A DNA stretch of 58,761 nt from an uncultured Muribaculaceae bacterium (GCA_910588245.1 CAJUQP010000018.1:1-58761), one strand, 5' to 3'; counted from the stretch's first letter, positions 35,452 through 45,846 are shown. The notes: generated by a model from the letters alone, not told the origin. Numbers and translations: made by a program.

Positions 35452-35488
35452 AAGATAGGCGTTTTGATAATATGACAAGACTTAAGGA

Positions 35489-36124
35489 TTATTCCATCCA
35501 CGACTCATCGGAGGGATTCGCCATGAATTTCTTGAGCTTCTGTTCCTCGGCGGCAGAGATGTAGTTCTCCTCCACAGCTACGGAGCAGAGTGTGTCGAAA
35601 TTGGAAAGTGAGTAGTTGGTGACATTTGCCGCTGCAAGACGCTCCAGACCCTTCTTCATGCCATAGGTGAAGATGCTGACCACGCCGAGCACGTCGGCGC
35701 CTGCCTCACGCAGCGCCTCCACGACCTCTATGCAGCTTCCGCCGGTGGAGATAAGGTCTTCGATCACCACCACTTTCTGACCTTTCTCGAGGCGACCCTC
35801 TATGCGGTTCTGGCGACCGTGGTCTTTGTTGCCTGAGCGTACATATCCCATAGGCATGTCGAGAAGCCACGCGGCGATAGCCGCGTGGGCGATACCGGCA
35901 GTGCTTGTGCCCATGAGTACCTCCGCCTCAGGAAATTTCTCCTTGACGGTGCGGGCAATGGCCTCCTCAACGATCTTGCGGGCTGCGGGAGCTGTAAGGA
36001 TAAGACGGTTGTCGCAATAGATGGGCGACTTGATGCCGCTGGCCCATGTGAAAGGTTTCGCTGGGCTGAGGAACACGGCCTTTATGCTGAGCAGTGCTGA
36101 TGCTACTTCTTGTGCTGTCGACAT
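35489..36124 (-). CDS. pyrE: Orotate phosphoribosyltransferase
   Basis: 211 residues. Adds phosphoribose to orotate. The PRPP-binding signature VVVIEDLISTGGSCIEVVEAL, the GTSTAGIAHAA loop and YVRSGNKDHGRQNRIEG (catalytic Lys/His) are intact. Preceded by a 130-nt AT-rich heptad spacer from pyrF. Confidence 0.96.
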   Translation of the reverse strand: MSTAQEVASALLSIKAVFLSPAKPFTWASGIKSPIYCDNRLILTAPAARKIVEEAIARTVKEKFPEAEVLMGTSTAGIAHAAIAAWLLDMPMGYVRSGNKDHGRQNRIEGRLEKGQKVVVIEDLISTGGSCIEVVEALREAGADVLGVVSIFTYGMKKGLERLAAANVTNYSLSNFDTLCSVAVEENYISAAEEQKLKKFMANPSDESWME

Positions 36125-36129
36125 TTTTT

Positions 36130-36263
36130 CAATTTGAAATTAATGATTGGTAATCAGTAATTCTGATTACCGTTACTCCAATTGTTGATTTGAAATCAGT
36201 AATTTCCAACTGAGTTAAAAGTGATCACAATCGCAAATTACAAATTCCTAATTGATAATTATA
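36130..36263 (-). repeat. Heptad-periodic spacer between pyrF and pyrE
   Basis: Nearly the whole 139-nt gap can be cut into 7-nt words (plus strand: TAATCAG, TAATTCT, GATTACC; later AAATTAC, AAATTCC, TAATTGA). Some words (TGATTTG, AAATCAG) recur from the purN-purH spacer. Confidence 0.5.
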
Positions 36264-36986
36264 TTAAATTTCTTCTCCGAGGAAATCGTGGAGGCATCTG
36301 TGGTAAGCGGCCACGGGATCGGGTGCTGCCGTGATGGGGCGTCCCACTACGATGAAGTCTGAACCGATTTCACGTGCACGTGCGGGGTCGGTGATGCGCA
36401 CCTGGTCATCTTTCGCAGCGTCGGCGAAACGTATACCCGGAGTGATTGCCTTGAACTCCTTGCCACAGGCTTCCTTTACGAGGCTTGCCTCAAGTGGGGA
36501 GCACACCACGCCGTCCAGACCTGCCTCTTTGGCATTGCGGGCATATTTGGCGATGGTGTCGTTGATGGTCGCGTCGATTAGGAGCTGCTCGCGCATGGAC
36601 TGCTCTGAGGTGGATGTGAGCTGGGTCACGGCTATGAGCATCGGACGTGTGCCGTCTTCGCGGGTAAGTCCCTCAAGGGCGGCGCGCATCATCTCGATAG
36701 TGCCGGCGGCGTGTACGTTGACCATGTCCACGTCAAGGCCGGAGAGCACTTTCATGGCTTTCTTCACCGTGTTGGGGATATCGTGAAGTTTCAGGTCGAG
36801 GAAGATCCTGAATCCGCGGCGTTTCAGCTCGCGCACGATTTCGGGACCGGCTGCGTAGTATAATTCCATGCCGATCTTCAGGAAAGGTTTACGTTTCTCG
36901 TCCTTGAATTTATCGAGAAACTCGAGGCAGGCGTCGGCTGAGCCGAAATCGCATGCTATGATGACGTCGTTTGGCATTTTATTCAT
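36264..36986 (-). CDS. pyrF: Orotidine-5'-phosphate decarboxylase
   Basis: 240 residues: the short type 1 enzyme (about 230-240), with IIACDFGSADACLEFLDK, the catalytic DLKLHDIPNTVKKA (Lys-Asp-Lys array), LTSTSEQSM and the phosphate-binding IVVGRPITAAPDP. Many Bacteroides carry the longer type 2 enzyme (about 270 residues), so the type here may mark a lineage difference or replacement. An ATG two codons in is an alternative start. Confidence 0.95.
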   Translation of the reverse strand: MNKMPNDVIIACDFGSADACLEFLDKFKDEKRKPFLKIGMELYYAAGPEIVRELKRRGFRIFLDLKLHDIPNTVKKAMKVLSGLDVDMVNVHAAGTIEMMRAALEGLTREDGTRPMLIAVTQLTSTSEQSMREQLLIDATINDTIAKYARNAKEAGLDGVVCSPLEASLVKEACGKEFKAITPGIRFADAAKDDQVRITDPARAREIGSDFIVVGRPITAAPDPVAAYHRCLHDFLGEEI

Positions 36987-36990
36987 GTCG

Positions 36991-37046
36991 TTTTTACGTT
37001 TTCAGTTTTCCGTTGTCCGTTTTCTGTTCAGTTTTAAGATTGTCAG
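36991..37046 (-). repeat. Heptad-periodic spacer before pyrF
   Basis: On the plus strand TTTTTAC, GTTTTCA, GTTTTCC, GTTGTCC, GTTTTCT, GTTCAGT and more run in 7-nt steps; in the coding sense this is the AACTGAA/CGGACAA word family seen before purD and folD. Confidence 0.5.
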
Positions 37047-37103
37047 GCGGTTTCCTCTTGGCAAAGGAGGCCGGCAATCTCAGCATCCCTATGATTCAAA
37101 CTG

Positions 37104-37176
37104 ACTAATCCACTAAAGACTAACCTGTCAATTGCTAATCAACTAATCAACTAATTACTAATCGCTAATTGCCAAT
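37104..37176 (-). repeat. Heptad-periodic spacer after pyrD
   Basis: ACTAATC, CACTAAA, GACTAAC and later AACTAAT, TACTAAT, CGCTAAT, TGCCAAT recur at 7-nt steps (one 8-nt step). It ends at the pyrD stop codon. 37047-37103 holds nothing else. Confidence 0.45.
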
Positions 37177-38099
37177 TATTTACATGCTCCGATTATGGAG
37201 GAAAGGGAGTCTATGCCGAGGCGCTCCATCTCCACCGGAAGCTGTTCGATGATCTCCTTGCATGCGCATGGATTTACGAGATTTGCGGCTCCGACCTCCA
37301 CGGCTGTGGCGCCGGCCATCATCATCTCAATCACGTCTCTGGCAGTCATCACGCCGCCACATCCGATGATAGGCACTCCGCACGCCTTCGCTACCTGATA
37401 GATCATCCTCACGGCCACAGGGAAGACTGCCGGACCGGATACTCCTCCCATCACGTTGGCGACAACGGGACGGCGCGTCTTGATGTCGATGCGCATGCCG
37501 AGTAGCGTATTGATGAGGCATATACCGTCGGCTCCTGCCTCTACGGCCGCAGACGCTATAGAGACGATATCAGTCACGTTGGGGGTGAGTTTGACATACA
37601 GTGGTTTGGTCGTGGCTGCCTTTACCGCGCGCACAACCTCAGCCACCGACGCAGGACTTGTGCCGAAGCTCATGCCGCCACCGTGAACATTGGGACAGCT
37701 CACGTTGAGCTCGATAATCTCCACCTGTTCGGCATTGTCCATCTTGCTGCAGCATTCCACATATTCATCGATGGCGAAGCCGCTGACATTGGCTATGATC
37801 GGCTGATGGAACACTGCGCGCAGTTTGGGAAGCTCGTTGGCTATGACAGCGTCGACACCGGGATTCTGTAGCCCGACGGAGTTGATCATTCCCGAAGGGC
37901 ATTCCGCGATCCTCGGTAGAGGGTTGCCGAAACGCGCATCGCGTGTGGTGCCCTTTATGGAGATCGATCCGAGAATATCGATGTCGTAGTAGCTTGTCAT
38001 TACATATCCGAATCCGAAGCATCCCGAGGCCGGGATAACAGGGTTCTGAAGCTTCACGCCGCTAAGGCTGACCGACAGGTCGCGGCTGATAGTGTTCAT
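37176..38099 (-). CDS. pyrD: Dihydroorotate dehydrogenase B, catalytic subunit
   Basis: About 307 residues. I start at the ATG at 38099, which overlaps the pyrK stop as ATGA; an ATG at 38105 adds two residues, and the longer open frame to 38204 lies inside pyrK. Class 1B enzyme oxidising dihydroorotate: NPVIPASGCFGFGY, SISIKGTT, ELNVSCPNVHGGG with the catalytic Cys, YVKLTPNVTDI and VPIIGCGGVM for FMN. Partner PyrK is encoded directly upstream, so electrons go to NAD. Confidence 0.95.
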   Translation of the reverse strand: MNTISRDLSVSLSGVKLQNPVIPASGCFGFGYVMTSYYDIDILGSISIKGTTRDARFGNPLPRIAECPSGMINSVGLQNPGVDAVIANELPKLRAVFHQPIIANVSGFAIDEYVECCSKMDNAEQVEIIELNVSCPNVHGGGMSFGTSPASVAEVVRAVKAATTKPLYVKLTPNVTDIVSIASAAVEAGADGICLINTLLGMRIDIKTRRPVVANVMGGVSGPAVFPVAVRMIYQVAKACGVPIIGCGGVMTARDVIEMMMAGATAVEVGAANLVNPCACKEIIEQLPVEMERLGIDSLSSIIGACK

Positions 38100-38842
38100 T
38101 TCCATATAAGCACCTCCTTTCTGAATACGGGGCCGGCTTTGCATATGCCTCGTGGCCCTTCCGTTGTCTGTATCACGCATCCCATGCACGCGCCGAAGCC
38201 GCAACCCATGCGGCTCTCAAGGCTCACCTCTCCGGGAATCACCAGGTCCGTGCATAGCGCGCGGAGCATGGGCATCGGTCCGCATGCCTGGAAATATCCG
38301 CTTGCGATACCTTTCTCACGGATCACGTCTGTCACGAATCCTTTCGTGCCGGCCGATCCGTCGACAGTAGCGATATGCGCCTCCACGCCGATCTGCTCAA
38401 ACCAGCGGTCCATCCCGAAAGAGTCGGAAGCCGTGTTATAGCCGAGTATCGCTATCGGATCCTTGCCGCGGGCCTTGAGCGTACGGGCAAGACCGAGCAG
38501 CGGAGCGCATCCTATGCCGCCTCCGAGAAGAAGCGGACGGTCAGTGTCAGGGTCGGTGGAGAATCCGTTGCCGAGGCCATTGAGCATGTCGAGTGTGTCG
38601 CCTGGTTTCATGCGGCTCATGAATTCCGTGCCCTCCCCCACGGTGTCGTAGAGAAGGGTAATCTCACCGCGCTCATGCGACCAATCGCATATCGATATGG
38701 GTCGGCGCAGGAATTTCTCCGGTATGGCGATATTGACAAACTGCCCCGGAGCCTTTATGGCTGATGTGTCGCCGCGCAGGGTCATGACCCATGTCTTATG
38801 GGTCAGCTGCCTGTTGGCTATGATTGTATAGTCGGTCTTCAT
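38096..38842 (-). CDS. pyrK: Dihydroorotate dehydrogenase B, electron-transfer subunit
   Basis: 248 residues. FAD/[2Fe-2S] subunit linking PyrD to NAD. FAD binding at RRPISICDW, NAD binding at LLLGGGIGCAPLLGLA, and the cluster cysteines in ESRMGCGFGACMGCVIQ and GICKAGPVF. Overlaps pyrD by four bases. Confidence 0.96.
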   Translation of the reverse strand: MKTDYTIIANRQLTHKTWVMTLRGDTSAIKAPGQFVNIAIPEKFLRRPISICDWSHERGEITLLYDTVGEGTEFMSRMKPGDTLDMLNGLGNGFSTDPDTDRPLLLGGGIGCAPLLGLARTLKARGKDPIAILGYNTASDSFGMDRWFEQIGVEAHIATVDGSAGTKGFVTDVIREKGIASGYFQACGPMPMLRALCTDLVIPGEVSLESRMGCGFGACMGCVIQTTEGPRGICKAGPVFRKEVLIWK

Positions 38843-38867
38843 CGGGTTGTAGTGTTAAATTTTCAGG

Positions 38868-41800
38868 TTATTCAGCGTCTATTGTGGAGACTTTCATGGT
38901 GATGTCGTCGAGCACGTCGAGAAGCACCTCTACTGTTTCCAACGAGGTAAACACTGTTATATTGTTGTCTACGGCCGTGCGGCGGATATAATATCCGTCG
39001 CGGTGGGTGTGGTCGGCCGCCAGATCCATGGTGTTGATCACGTAGTTGACGTGGCCCTGTCGCAGTGAGCGGATAATATCGTCGCTCCCTTCAGATAGTT
39101 TCCTCATGAGGCGTGTGCGGATGCCGTGGGCGCGCAGGAACTCCGCCGTGCCGCGTGTAGCCTCCACATTGAAGCCGAGTTCGTAGAAACGCCTGATGAG
39201 TGGCAGCGCACGTTGTTTGTCGCTGTCGGCGATGGTCACGAATATCGTGCCGTAGTTTGCCACAGTCATGCCTGAGGCCTGGAGCGACTTGTAGAGCGCA
39301 CGTTTCAGCGAACGGTCGTAGCCTATGGCCTCCCCGGTCGATTTCATCTCGGGCGAAAGGTAGGAGTCCATGCCGCGGAGCTTGGCGAAAGAGAATGCCG
39401 GGGTCTTCACGAACCAGCGGGTCTTCTCTTTTGGATATATCTCGGTTATGCCCTGTTGCGGAAGGGAATGTCCGAGCATCACCATCGTCGCTATATGGGG
39501 AAGAGGCACGCCTGTGGCTTTAGAGAGGAATGGCACCGTGCGTGAGGAGCGGGGATTGACCTCTATCACATAGACGTTCTCCTTGGCATCACAGATGAAC
39601 TGGATATTGTAAAGGCCCTTTATCCCTATCTCCTTGCCGAGGCGCACGGTGTAGTCGAGGATTGTCTGCTTCACCTTGTCGCTGACGCTGAATGTGGGAT
39701 AGACGCTGATGGAATCGCCGGAATGCACGCCTGTGTGCTCCACATGCTCCATAATTCCGGGCACGAAGACATTCTCTCCGTCGCATACGGCGTCGACTTC
39801 CAGTTCCTTGCCGAGGATGTATTTGTCGACAAGCACAGGATGCTCCACGTTGATCTCGACAGCCGTGTGGAGATAGTGGCGCAGCATCTCCTCGTTGCTG
39901 ACTATCTGCATGGCACGTCCTCCGAGCACATAACTCGGGCGCACGAGCACCGGATAACCAATGCGGGCGGCGGCACGCACGCCGTCTTCGATGTCGGTCA
40001 CCGCCACACCCTCGGGCTGGGGTATGCCGAGCCGCTCCATGATCGCCTCGAAACATCCGCGGTCTTCGGCGTTGCGTATTGCCTCGATGCCGGTGCCGAT
40101 GATCGGCGCCCCGAGGGCGGCGAGTGGTTCGGCGAGGTTGATGGCTGTCTGGCCACCGAGCGATACGATGACACCCATTGGCTTCTCAAGGTCGAGCACG
40201 TTCATCACGTCTTCCACCGTCAGAGGATCGAAATAGAGCTTGTCGCCGGTGGTGTGGTCGGTGGAGACAGTCTCAGGGTTGTTGTTTATGATGATTGCCT
40301 CGTAGCCGGCGCGGCGGATTGACCATATGGCGTGCACCGTCGAATAGTCGAACTCAACGCCCTGGCCTATGCGGATCGGACCTGATCCAAGCACCACGAT
40401 CTTCCGGTTGGAGGAGGGCTCAGACTCGTTTTCCGATTCATAGGTGGAATAGAAGTAGTTGGTCCGTGCATGGAACTCCGACGCGCATGAATCGATCATC
40501 TTATACACCGGGCGAATACCCTCTGCCTTGCGCAGGAGATAGACTTCCGATTCGGTCATGCCCCAGAGCATTCCGATATATTTGTCGCTGAAGCCCATCC
40601 GCTTGGCGTCGAGAAGAGTCTCCCGATCACGCGGGGCATTGCGCACCGTCTCCTCGAAGTCGACTATATTCTTGATCTTATCGAGGAAGAACATGTCGAT
40701 CTTCGTGCGGTTGTAGATTATGCCGGCATCCACGCCTCGGCGCATGAGTTCTGCCAATGCGTACAGACGGTCGTCTGTTGCCTTCATTATATAGTCGAGC
40801 ATTTCCTCTGTCGGCATAGTGTCGAATTTCTTGTGCCATACGTGACATACGCCGGTCTCGAGCGAGCGTACAGCCTTCAGTAAGCTCTCCTCCATTGTGC
40901 GTCCGATGCTCATCACCTCGCCGGTGGCCTTCATCTGTGTCCCCAGTTCGTTGGAGGCGTCGGCGAATTTATCGAAGTGGAAGCGGGCTATCTTTGTCAC
41001 GACATAGTCGAGGGTGGGCTCGAAGCTGGCGGGCACGTGCCCGAGGTCTATCTCGTCGAGATGAAGGCCCACCGCTATCTTGGCGCTTACGCGGGCTATG
41101 GGATAGCCGGACGCTTTCGAGGCAAGGGCGGAGGAGCGCGACACGCGGGGATTGACCTCGATAAGGTAATAGTCGAACGAGAGGGGATCGAGGGCGAACT
41201 GCACATTGCAGCCCCCTTCGATCTTAAGGGCGCGTATGAGTTTGAGCGCCGAATCGCGCAGGAGCTGGTATTCCTTATTGGTAAGGGTCTGGGCAGGAGC
41301 CACCACGATTGAGTCGCCGGTATGCACGCCAACAGGATCCAGGTTCTCCATCGAGCAGATGGCTATCACGGTGTCGTTGGCGTCGCGCATCACCTCGAAC
41401 TCGATCTCCTTGAATCCCTTTATGCTTTTCTCGACGAGCACCTGATGCACCGGCGAGAGGTCGAGGGCCGTGCGCATGAGTTCGCGGAGTTCCTCTTCGT
41501 TGTCGGCGAAGCCGCCTCCCGTGCCTCCGAGGGTGAAGGCCGGACGGAGTATGACGGGATAACCAATTTTCGCGGCGATCTCCGCGGCATGGTCGATGCT
41601 TGTGGCCACATCGCTGGGGAGCACAGGCTCGCCGATGCTCTCACAGAGCTCCTTGAAGAGCTCGCGGTCCTCAGCCCGCTCGATGCTCTCGAACGAGGTG
41701 CCGAGAATCTCCACGCCGCATTCCTCAAGCACACCCTTGCGTGCGAGCTGCACTGCCAGGTTAAGGCCTGTCTGTCCGCCGAGTCCCGGCACTATCGCGT

Positions 41801-42050
41801 CGGGGCGCTCGAAGCGCACTATCTTGGCCACGTATTCAAGTGTGAGCGGCTCCATATAGACTTTGTGGGCTATCTCCGGATCAGTCATGATCGTGGCCGG
41901 GTTGGAGTTGACGAGCACTACTTCATAACCCTCTTCCTTGAGGGCGGTGCAGGCCTGGGTGCCTGCATAGTCGAATTCGGCGGCCTGACCAACTACGATG
42001 GGGCCTGAGCCGATTACCATGACTTTCTTTATATCTTTGCGTTTTGGCAT
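38868..42050 (-). CDS. carB: Carbamoyl-phosphate synthase large subunit
   Basis: 1060 residues, the full two-lobed ATP-grasp enzyme: MVIGSGPIVVGQAAEFDYAG at the start and the repeat VVLGSGPIRIGQGVEFDYST near residue 555, each with VNPRxSRSSAL/VNPRSSRTVPF motifs. The C-terminal MGS-like regulatory domain (from about residue 930: IADSDKQRALPLI, GTAEFLRAHGIRT) is present. Carbamoyl phosphate made here serves PyrB and also the arginine pathway encoded 9 kb away; no second carAB is visible. Confidence 0.98.
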   Translation of the reverse strand: MPKRKDIKKVMVIGSGPIVVGQAAEFDYAGTQACTALKEEGYEVVLVNSNPATIMTDPEIAHKVYMEPLTLEYVAKIVRFERPDAIVPGLGGQTGLNLAVQLARKGVLEECGVEILGTSFESIERAEDRELFKELCESIGEPVLPSDVATSIDHAAEIAAKIGYPVILRPAFTLGGTGGGFADNEEELRELMRTALDLSPVHQVLVEKSIKGFKEIEFEVMRDANDTVIAICSMENLDPVGVHTGDSIVVAPAQTLTNKEYQLLRDSALKLIRALKIEGGCNVQFALDPLSFDYYLIEVNPRVSRSSALASKASGYPIARVSAKIAVGLHLDEIDLGHVPASFEPTLDYVVTKIARFHFDKFADASNELGTQMKATGEVMSIGRTMEESLLKAVRSLETGVCHVWHKKFDTMPTEEMLDYIMKATDDRLYALAELMRRGVDAGIIYNRTKIDMFFLDKIKNIVDFEETVRNAPRDRETLLDAKRMGFSDKYIGMLWGMTESEVYLLRKAEGIRPVYKMIDSCASEFHARTNYFYSTYESENESEPSSNRKIVVLGSGPIRIGQGVEFDYSTVHAIWSIRRAGYEAIIINNNPETVSTDHTTGDKLYFDPLTVEDVMNVLDLEKPMGVIVSLGGQTAINLAEPLAALGAPIIGTGIEAIRNAEDRGCFEAIMERLGIPQPEGVAVTDIEDGVRAAARIGYPVLVRPSYVLGGRAMQIVSNEEMLRHYLHTAVEINVEHPVLVDKYILGKELEVDAVCDGENVFVPGIMEHVEHTGVHSGDSISVYPTFSVSDKVKQTILDYTVRLGKEIGIKGLYNIQFICDAKENVYVIEVNPRSSRTVPFLSKATGVPLPHIATMVMLGHSLPQQGITEIYPKEKTRWFVKTPAFSFAKLRGMDSYLSPEMKSTGEAIGYDRSLKRALYKSLQASGMTVANYGTIFVTIADSDKQRALPLIRRFYELGFNVEATRGTAEFLRAHGIRTRLMRKLSEGSDDIIRSLRQGHVNYVINTMDLAADHTHRDGYYIRRTAVDNNITVFTSLETVEVLLDVLDDITMKVSTIDAE

Positions 42051-42069
42051 TGTGGTAGTTTTTGCGGGG

Positions 42070-43143
<1,074 letters not shown>

Positions 43144-43169
43144 CAGAGTTATATTGGGTGTATTTTAAT

Positions 43170-44435
43170 TCAGCATTTTATCTCTCCGTTGGAGATTGTC
43201 AGTACAGGCCATGCCCGGAGTGGGAGGCCATCGTAGGGGGTGGCTCGGCCCATGCTTCTGAAGAGCGATGGGTCGACGGTTCTGGAGAGCCCGGGGTCTA
43301 TTAGTGTCAGGTCGGCTTTGTCGCCCTGATTAATTCCGTCGGCGCCCGGCAGCCCAAGTATCTTGCGCGGATTGACGGCCATGAGCTCTATCAGACGCTC
43401 CAGTGAGATCAGTCCCGGTTCGACCATAGTTGTATAGACGGCGGCGAATGCCGTCTCGAGTCCTACAACACCCATTGCACTCTTCTCAAGTCCTTTCGAT
43501 TTCTCGGATGCCGAGTGGGGAGCATGGTCGGTTGCGATCACGTCTATTGTGCCATCGATTATCCCCTGACGGAGGGCATCGCGGTCTTCGCGGCTGCGGA
43601 TGGGAGGATTCATCTTGTAGCGGCCCTCCTCCTGAAGGTCTTCATCGCAGAAAGTCAGGTAGTGTGGGCCTGTCTCGCAGGTCACTTTCACTCCTCTTTC
43701 CTTTGCATCGCGTATGAGCGCGACGCTCTCTTTAGTGGATATGTGGCAAACGTGCAGCCGGCAGCCGGTTTCTTCGGCGAGCCGTATGTCGCGCTCCACC
43801 TCACCCCATTCCGACTCGGAGCAGATCCCGCGGTGTCCGTTGGCCCTGCAGTAGTCGCCGTCGTGAATGTAGCCTCCGTTGAGGAGCGATTCCACCTCGC
43901 AGTGTGCTGCGAGGATTTTGCCGGTGGGGGCTATCCCCTCCATTGCCCTGCGCATCACCTCCTCATCCTGCACTCCGGTGCCGTCGTCGGAAAATCCTGC
44001 CACCCAGGGGGCGAGCATCCGGTAGTCGACGAGTTCGTGCCCCATGCGCTTCTTCGTGATCGTGGCGTAGGGGAGCACGTCGATGCATGCATCGAGGCGG
44101 ATTATGTCGAGCTGGCGCTTGAGGTTGTCGACATCATCGGGGGCCGGGTTGAGGTTGGGCATCGTGCAGACAGTGGTGAAACCTCCTGCCGCTCCCGCCT
44201 GCGATCCGGTACGTATGGTTTCCTTGTAGGAGTATCCCGGTTCGCGGAAGTGTACGTGCATGTCTACGAGGCCCGGCACGAGGTATTTGCCGCTGCCGTC
44301 GATGATGGTTCCCTTGAATGTCTGAAGCATGGGCTCTCCTACATTCGCTACCTTTCGGTCGTGGATGGAGACGTCGGCAGTGATGAATTTACCGTCGCAC
44401 CATACGTTGGCTCCTGTGATGATGATGTCTTGCAT
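43170..44435 (-). CDS. pyrC: Dihydroorotase
   Basis: 421 residues, class I (long, amidohydrolase) type. Zinc ligands in DMHVHFREPGYSYKE, HCEVESLL and CHISTKES, and the catalytic Asp in VIATDHAPHS are present, as are TMPNLNPAPD and LIDPGLSRTVDPS. First structural gene of the pyr operon, so its upstream leader controls all eight genes. Confidence 0.97.
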   Translation of the reverse strand: MQDIIITGANVWCDGKFITADVSIHDRKVANVGEPMLQTFKGTIIDGSGKYLVPGLVDMHVHFREPGYSYKETIRTGSQAGAAGGFTTVCTMPNLNPAPDDVDNLKRQLDIIRLDACIDVLPYATITKKRMGHELVDYRMLAPWVAGFSDDGTGVQDEEVMRRAMEGIAPTGKILAAHCEVESLLNGGYIHDGDYCRANGHRGICSESEWGEVERDIRLAEETGCRLHVCHISTKESVALIRDAKERGVKVTCETGPHYLTFCDEDLQEEGRYKMNPPIRSREDRDALRQGIIDGTIDVIATDHAPHSASEKSKGLEKSAMGVVGLETAFAAVYTTMVEPGLISLERLIELMAVNPRKILGLPGADGINQGDKADLTLIDPGLSRTVDPSLFRSMGRATPYDGLPLRAWPVLTISNGEIKC

Positions 44436-44459
44436 ATATTTCGTTTTTTAAGTTTCAGA

Positions 44460-44642
44460 CTACATGCTTTGGCGGCTCTCCTCCCTGGGGTTGACGTCAG
44501 GATACAAAAAAGGGCAACTCACCGAAGAGTTGCCCTTGTTATCTTGAAAAAAGGAAGTTGCCGGGAGGCAGAAGCTTCCGTTTTCTATAGACTGCGTGGT
44601 GTGCAGAACAAACGATATCCGACTTTTTGTCAATGCCGTCAT
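44460..44642 (-). CDS. pyr operon leader peptide ORF
   Basis: ATG at 44642, only about 12 nt after the predicted transcription start; 60 codons (MTALTKSRISFVLHTTQS ...; ...SVSCPFLYPDV...). The ORF reads through a U6 tract (codons for Ser-Phe-Phe-Gln) and across the intrinsic terminator, ending 24 nt before pyrC. This is the layout of E. coli pyrBI, where coupled translation of a 44-codon leader overrides the terminator when UTP is low. No homology to that peptide is claimed. Confidence 0.5.
   Translation of the reverse strand: MTALTKSRISFVLHTTQSIENGSFCLPATSFFQDNKGNSSVSCPFLYPDVNPREESRQSM
44506..44537 (-). terminator. Attenuator (intrinsic terminator) upstream of pyrC
   Basis: A perfect 11-bp stem (44510-44520 with 44527-44537; GGGCAACTC core), TTCGGT loop, and six T on the minus strand (44511 to 44506). 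It lies between the pyr promoter and pyrC, inside the leader ORF. Confidence 0.8.
44547..44579 (-). promoter_or_regulatory. Upstream pause/terminator-like hairpin in the pyr leader
   Basis: GGAAG/CTTCC (44575-44579 with 44553-44557 on the minus strand) with an inner GCC/GGC helix, followed by six T (44552-44547). It could be a UTP-sensitive pause site or a weak first terminator. Confidence 0.5.
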
Positions 44643-44660
44643 TTTGCGTTATTTTGCCCG

Positions 44661-44691
44661 CAAAGTTAGCAAAAATCTTTTATCCCGCAAA
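44661..44691 (-). promoter_or_regulatory. Promoter of the pyrimidine operon
   Basis: TTTG (44688-44691), 19 nt, TAACTTTG (44661-44668) on the minus strand, a perfect consensus. Transcription from about 44654. It lies in the 317-nt gap between leuB and pyrC, which holds only this leader. Confidence 0.75.
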
Positions 44692-44752
44692 ATCATACGA
44701 CAAAAAACATTTAAAAAATCAGATCGCCGCTTTCTTTTCTGAGAGGATCCGG

Positions 44753-45814
44753 TCAGGCGTTCTTGATGTAGTCCACGATCCACGCGCCGACCTCTTTGGT
44801 GCCGTAGCGGGCGCCACCCTCCACCTGGATCTCAGGTGTGCGGACGTTCGCGTCGAGCGAGGCGTTGACGGCCTTGCGCACGAGCGCTCCCTCCTCCTTC
44901 AGTCCGAAATACTCGAAGAGCATGGCCACGGAGAGTATCTGCGCGAGGGGATTGGCGATGTTCTGACCTTTGGCCTGCGGCCATGAACCGTGGATCGGCT
45001 CGAACACAGGAGTATGCTCGCCGGTAGAAGCCGAAGGAAGGAGTCCCATTGAGCCGGTGATGCAGGAACCCTCGTCGGTGAGGATGTCGCCGAACGTATT
45101 CTCGGTCACCATAACATCGAAGAATTTCGGATCCTGGATCATGCGCATGGCGGCGTTGTCGACAAACATGTAGTCTGTCTCCACCTCGGGATAACGGAGA
45201 GCCACCTCTTTGGCAACCTGACGCCACAGACGCGAGGATGCGAGCACGTTGGCCTTGTCTACAACCGTGAGGTGCTTGCGGCGCTGCATTGCATATTTGT
45301 AGGCTACCTCAAGAATGCGTTCCACTTCGTGACGGGTATAGGCATTGGTGTCGTATGCCTTGTCGTTGTCCTGGTATTTCTCGCCGAAATACATGCCTCC
45401 GGTGAGTTCGCGGATGCAGATGAAGTCGGCGCCACTCACAAGTTCGTCCTTGAGAGGCGACTTATGGATGAGGCAGTCGAAGGTCTCCACCGGACGGATA
45501 TTGGCGAAGAGTCCGAGTTTCTTGCGCATGGCGAGAAGACCCTGTTCGGGGCGTACTTTCGCTGTGGGGTCGTTGTCAAACTTAGGATCGCCCACGGCAG
45601 AAAAGAGCACTGCGTCGGCATTCATGCAGGTTTTGAATGTCTCCTCGGGGAAGGGATCGCCCACCTTGTCGATGGCGTCGGCGCCGCAGATGGCATATTC
45701 ATAAGAGACGTTGTGGCCGAATCTCTCACATACGGCGGTCATGACGTCCACTCCCTGGCGGGAGATCTCCGGGCCTATTCCGTCGCCCGGGAGCACAGCT
45801 ATTTTCAGATTCAT
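44753..45814 (-). CDS. leuB: 3-Isopropylmalate dehydrogenase
   Basis: 353 residues. NAD-dependent oxidative decarboxylation of 3-isopropylmalate, and of the citramalate-derived 3-methylmalate where the isoleucine route is used. VLPGDGIGPEI, RELTGGMYFG, VDKANVLASSRLW, NTFGDILTDEGS and EPIHGSWPQAKGQ are intact. Last gene of the operon; no clear terminator before the pyr promoter. Confidence 0.97.
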   Translation of the reverse strand: MNLKIAVLPGDGIGPEISRQGVDVMTAVCERFGHNVSYEYAICGADAIDKVGDPFPEETFKTCMNADAVLFSAVGDPKFDNDPTAKVRPEQGLLAMRKKLGLFANIRPVETFDCLIHKSPLKDELVSGADFICIRELTGGMYFGEKYQDNDKAYDTNAYTRHEVERILEVAYKYAMQRRKHLTVVDKANVLASSRLWRQVAKEVALRYPEVETDYMFVDNAAMRMIQDPKFFDVMVTENTFGDILTDEGSCITGSMGLLPSASTGEHTPVFEPIHGSWPQAKGQNIANPLAQILSVAMLFEYFGLKEEGALVRKAVNASLDANVRTPEIQVEGGARYGTKEVGAWIVDYIKNA

Positions 45815-45846
45815 ATGTTTTTTAAGTTTTCAGTTTTCAGTTGTCG
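45812..45846 (-). repeat. Heptad-periodic spacer before leuB
   Basis: On the plus strand CATATGT, TTTTTAA, GTTTTCA, GTTTTCA, GTTGTCG in exact 7-nt steps beginning at the leuB start codon. Sense words match those before folD and pyrF. Confidence 0.5.

Noticed and set aside
43515..44669. 384-codon plus-strand ORF
   Set aside because: Antisense to pyrC and its leader; no recognisable motif.
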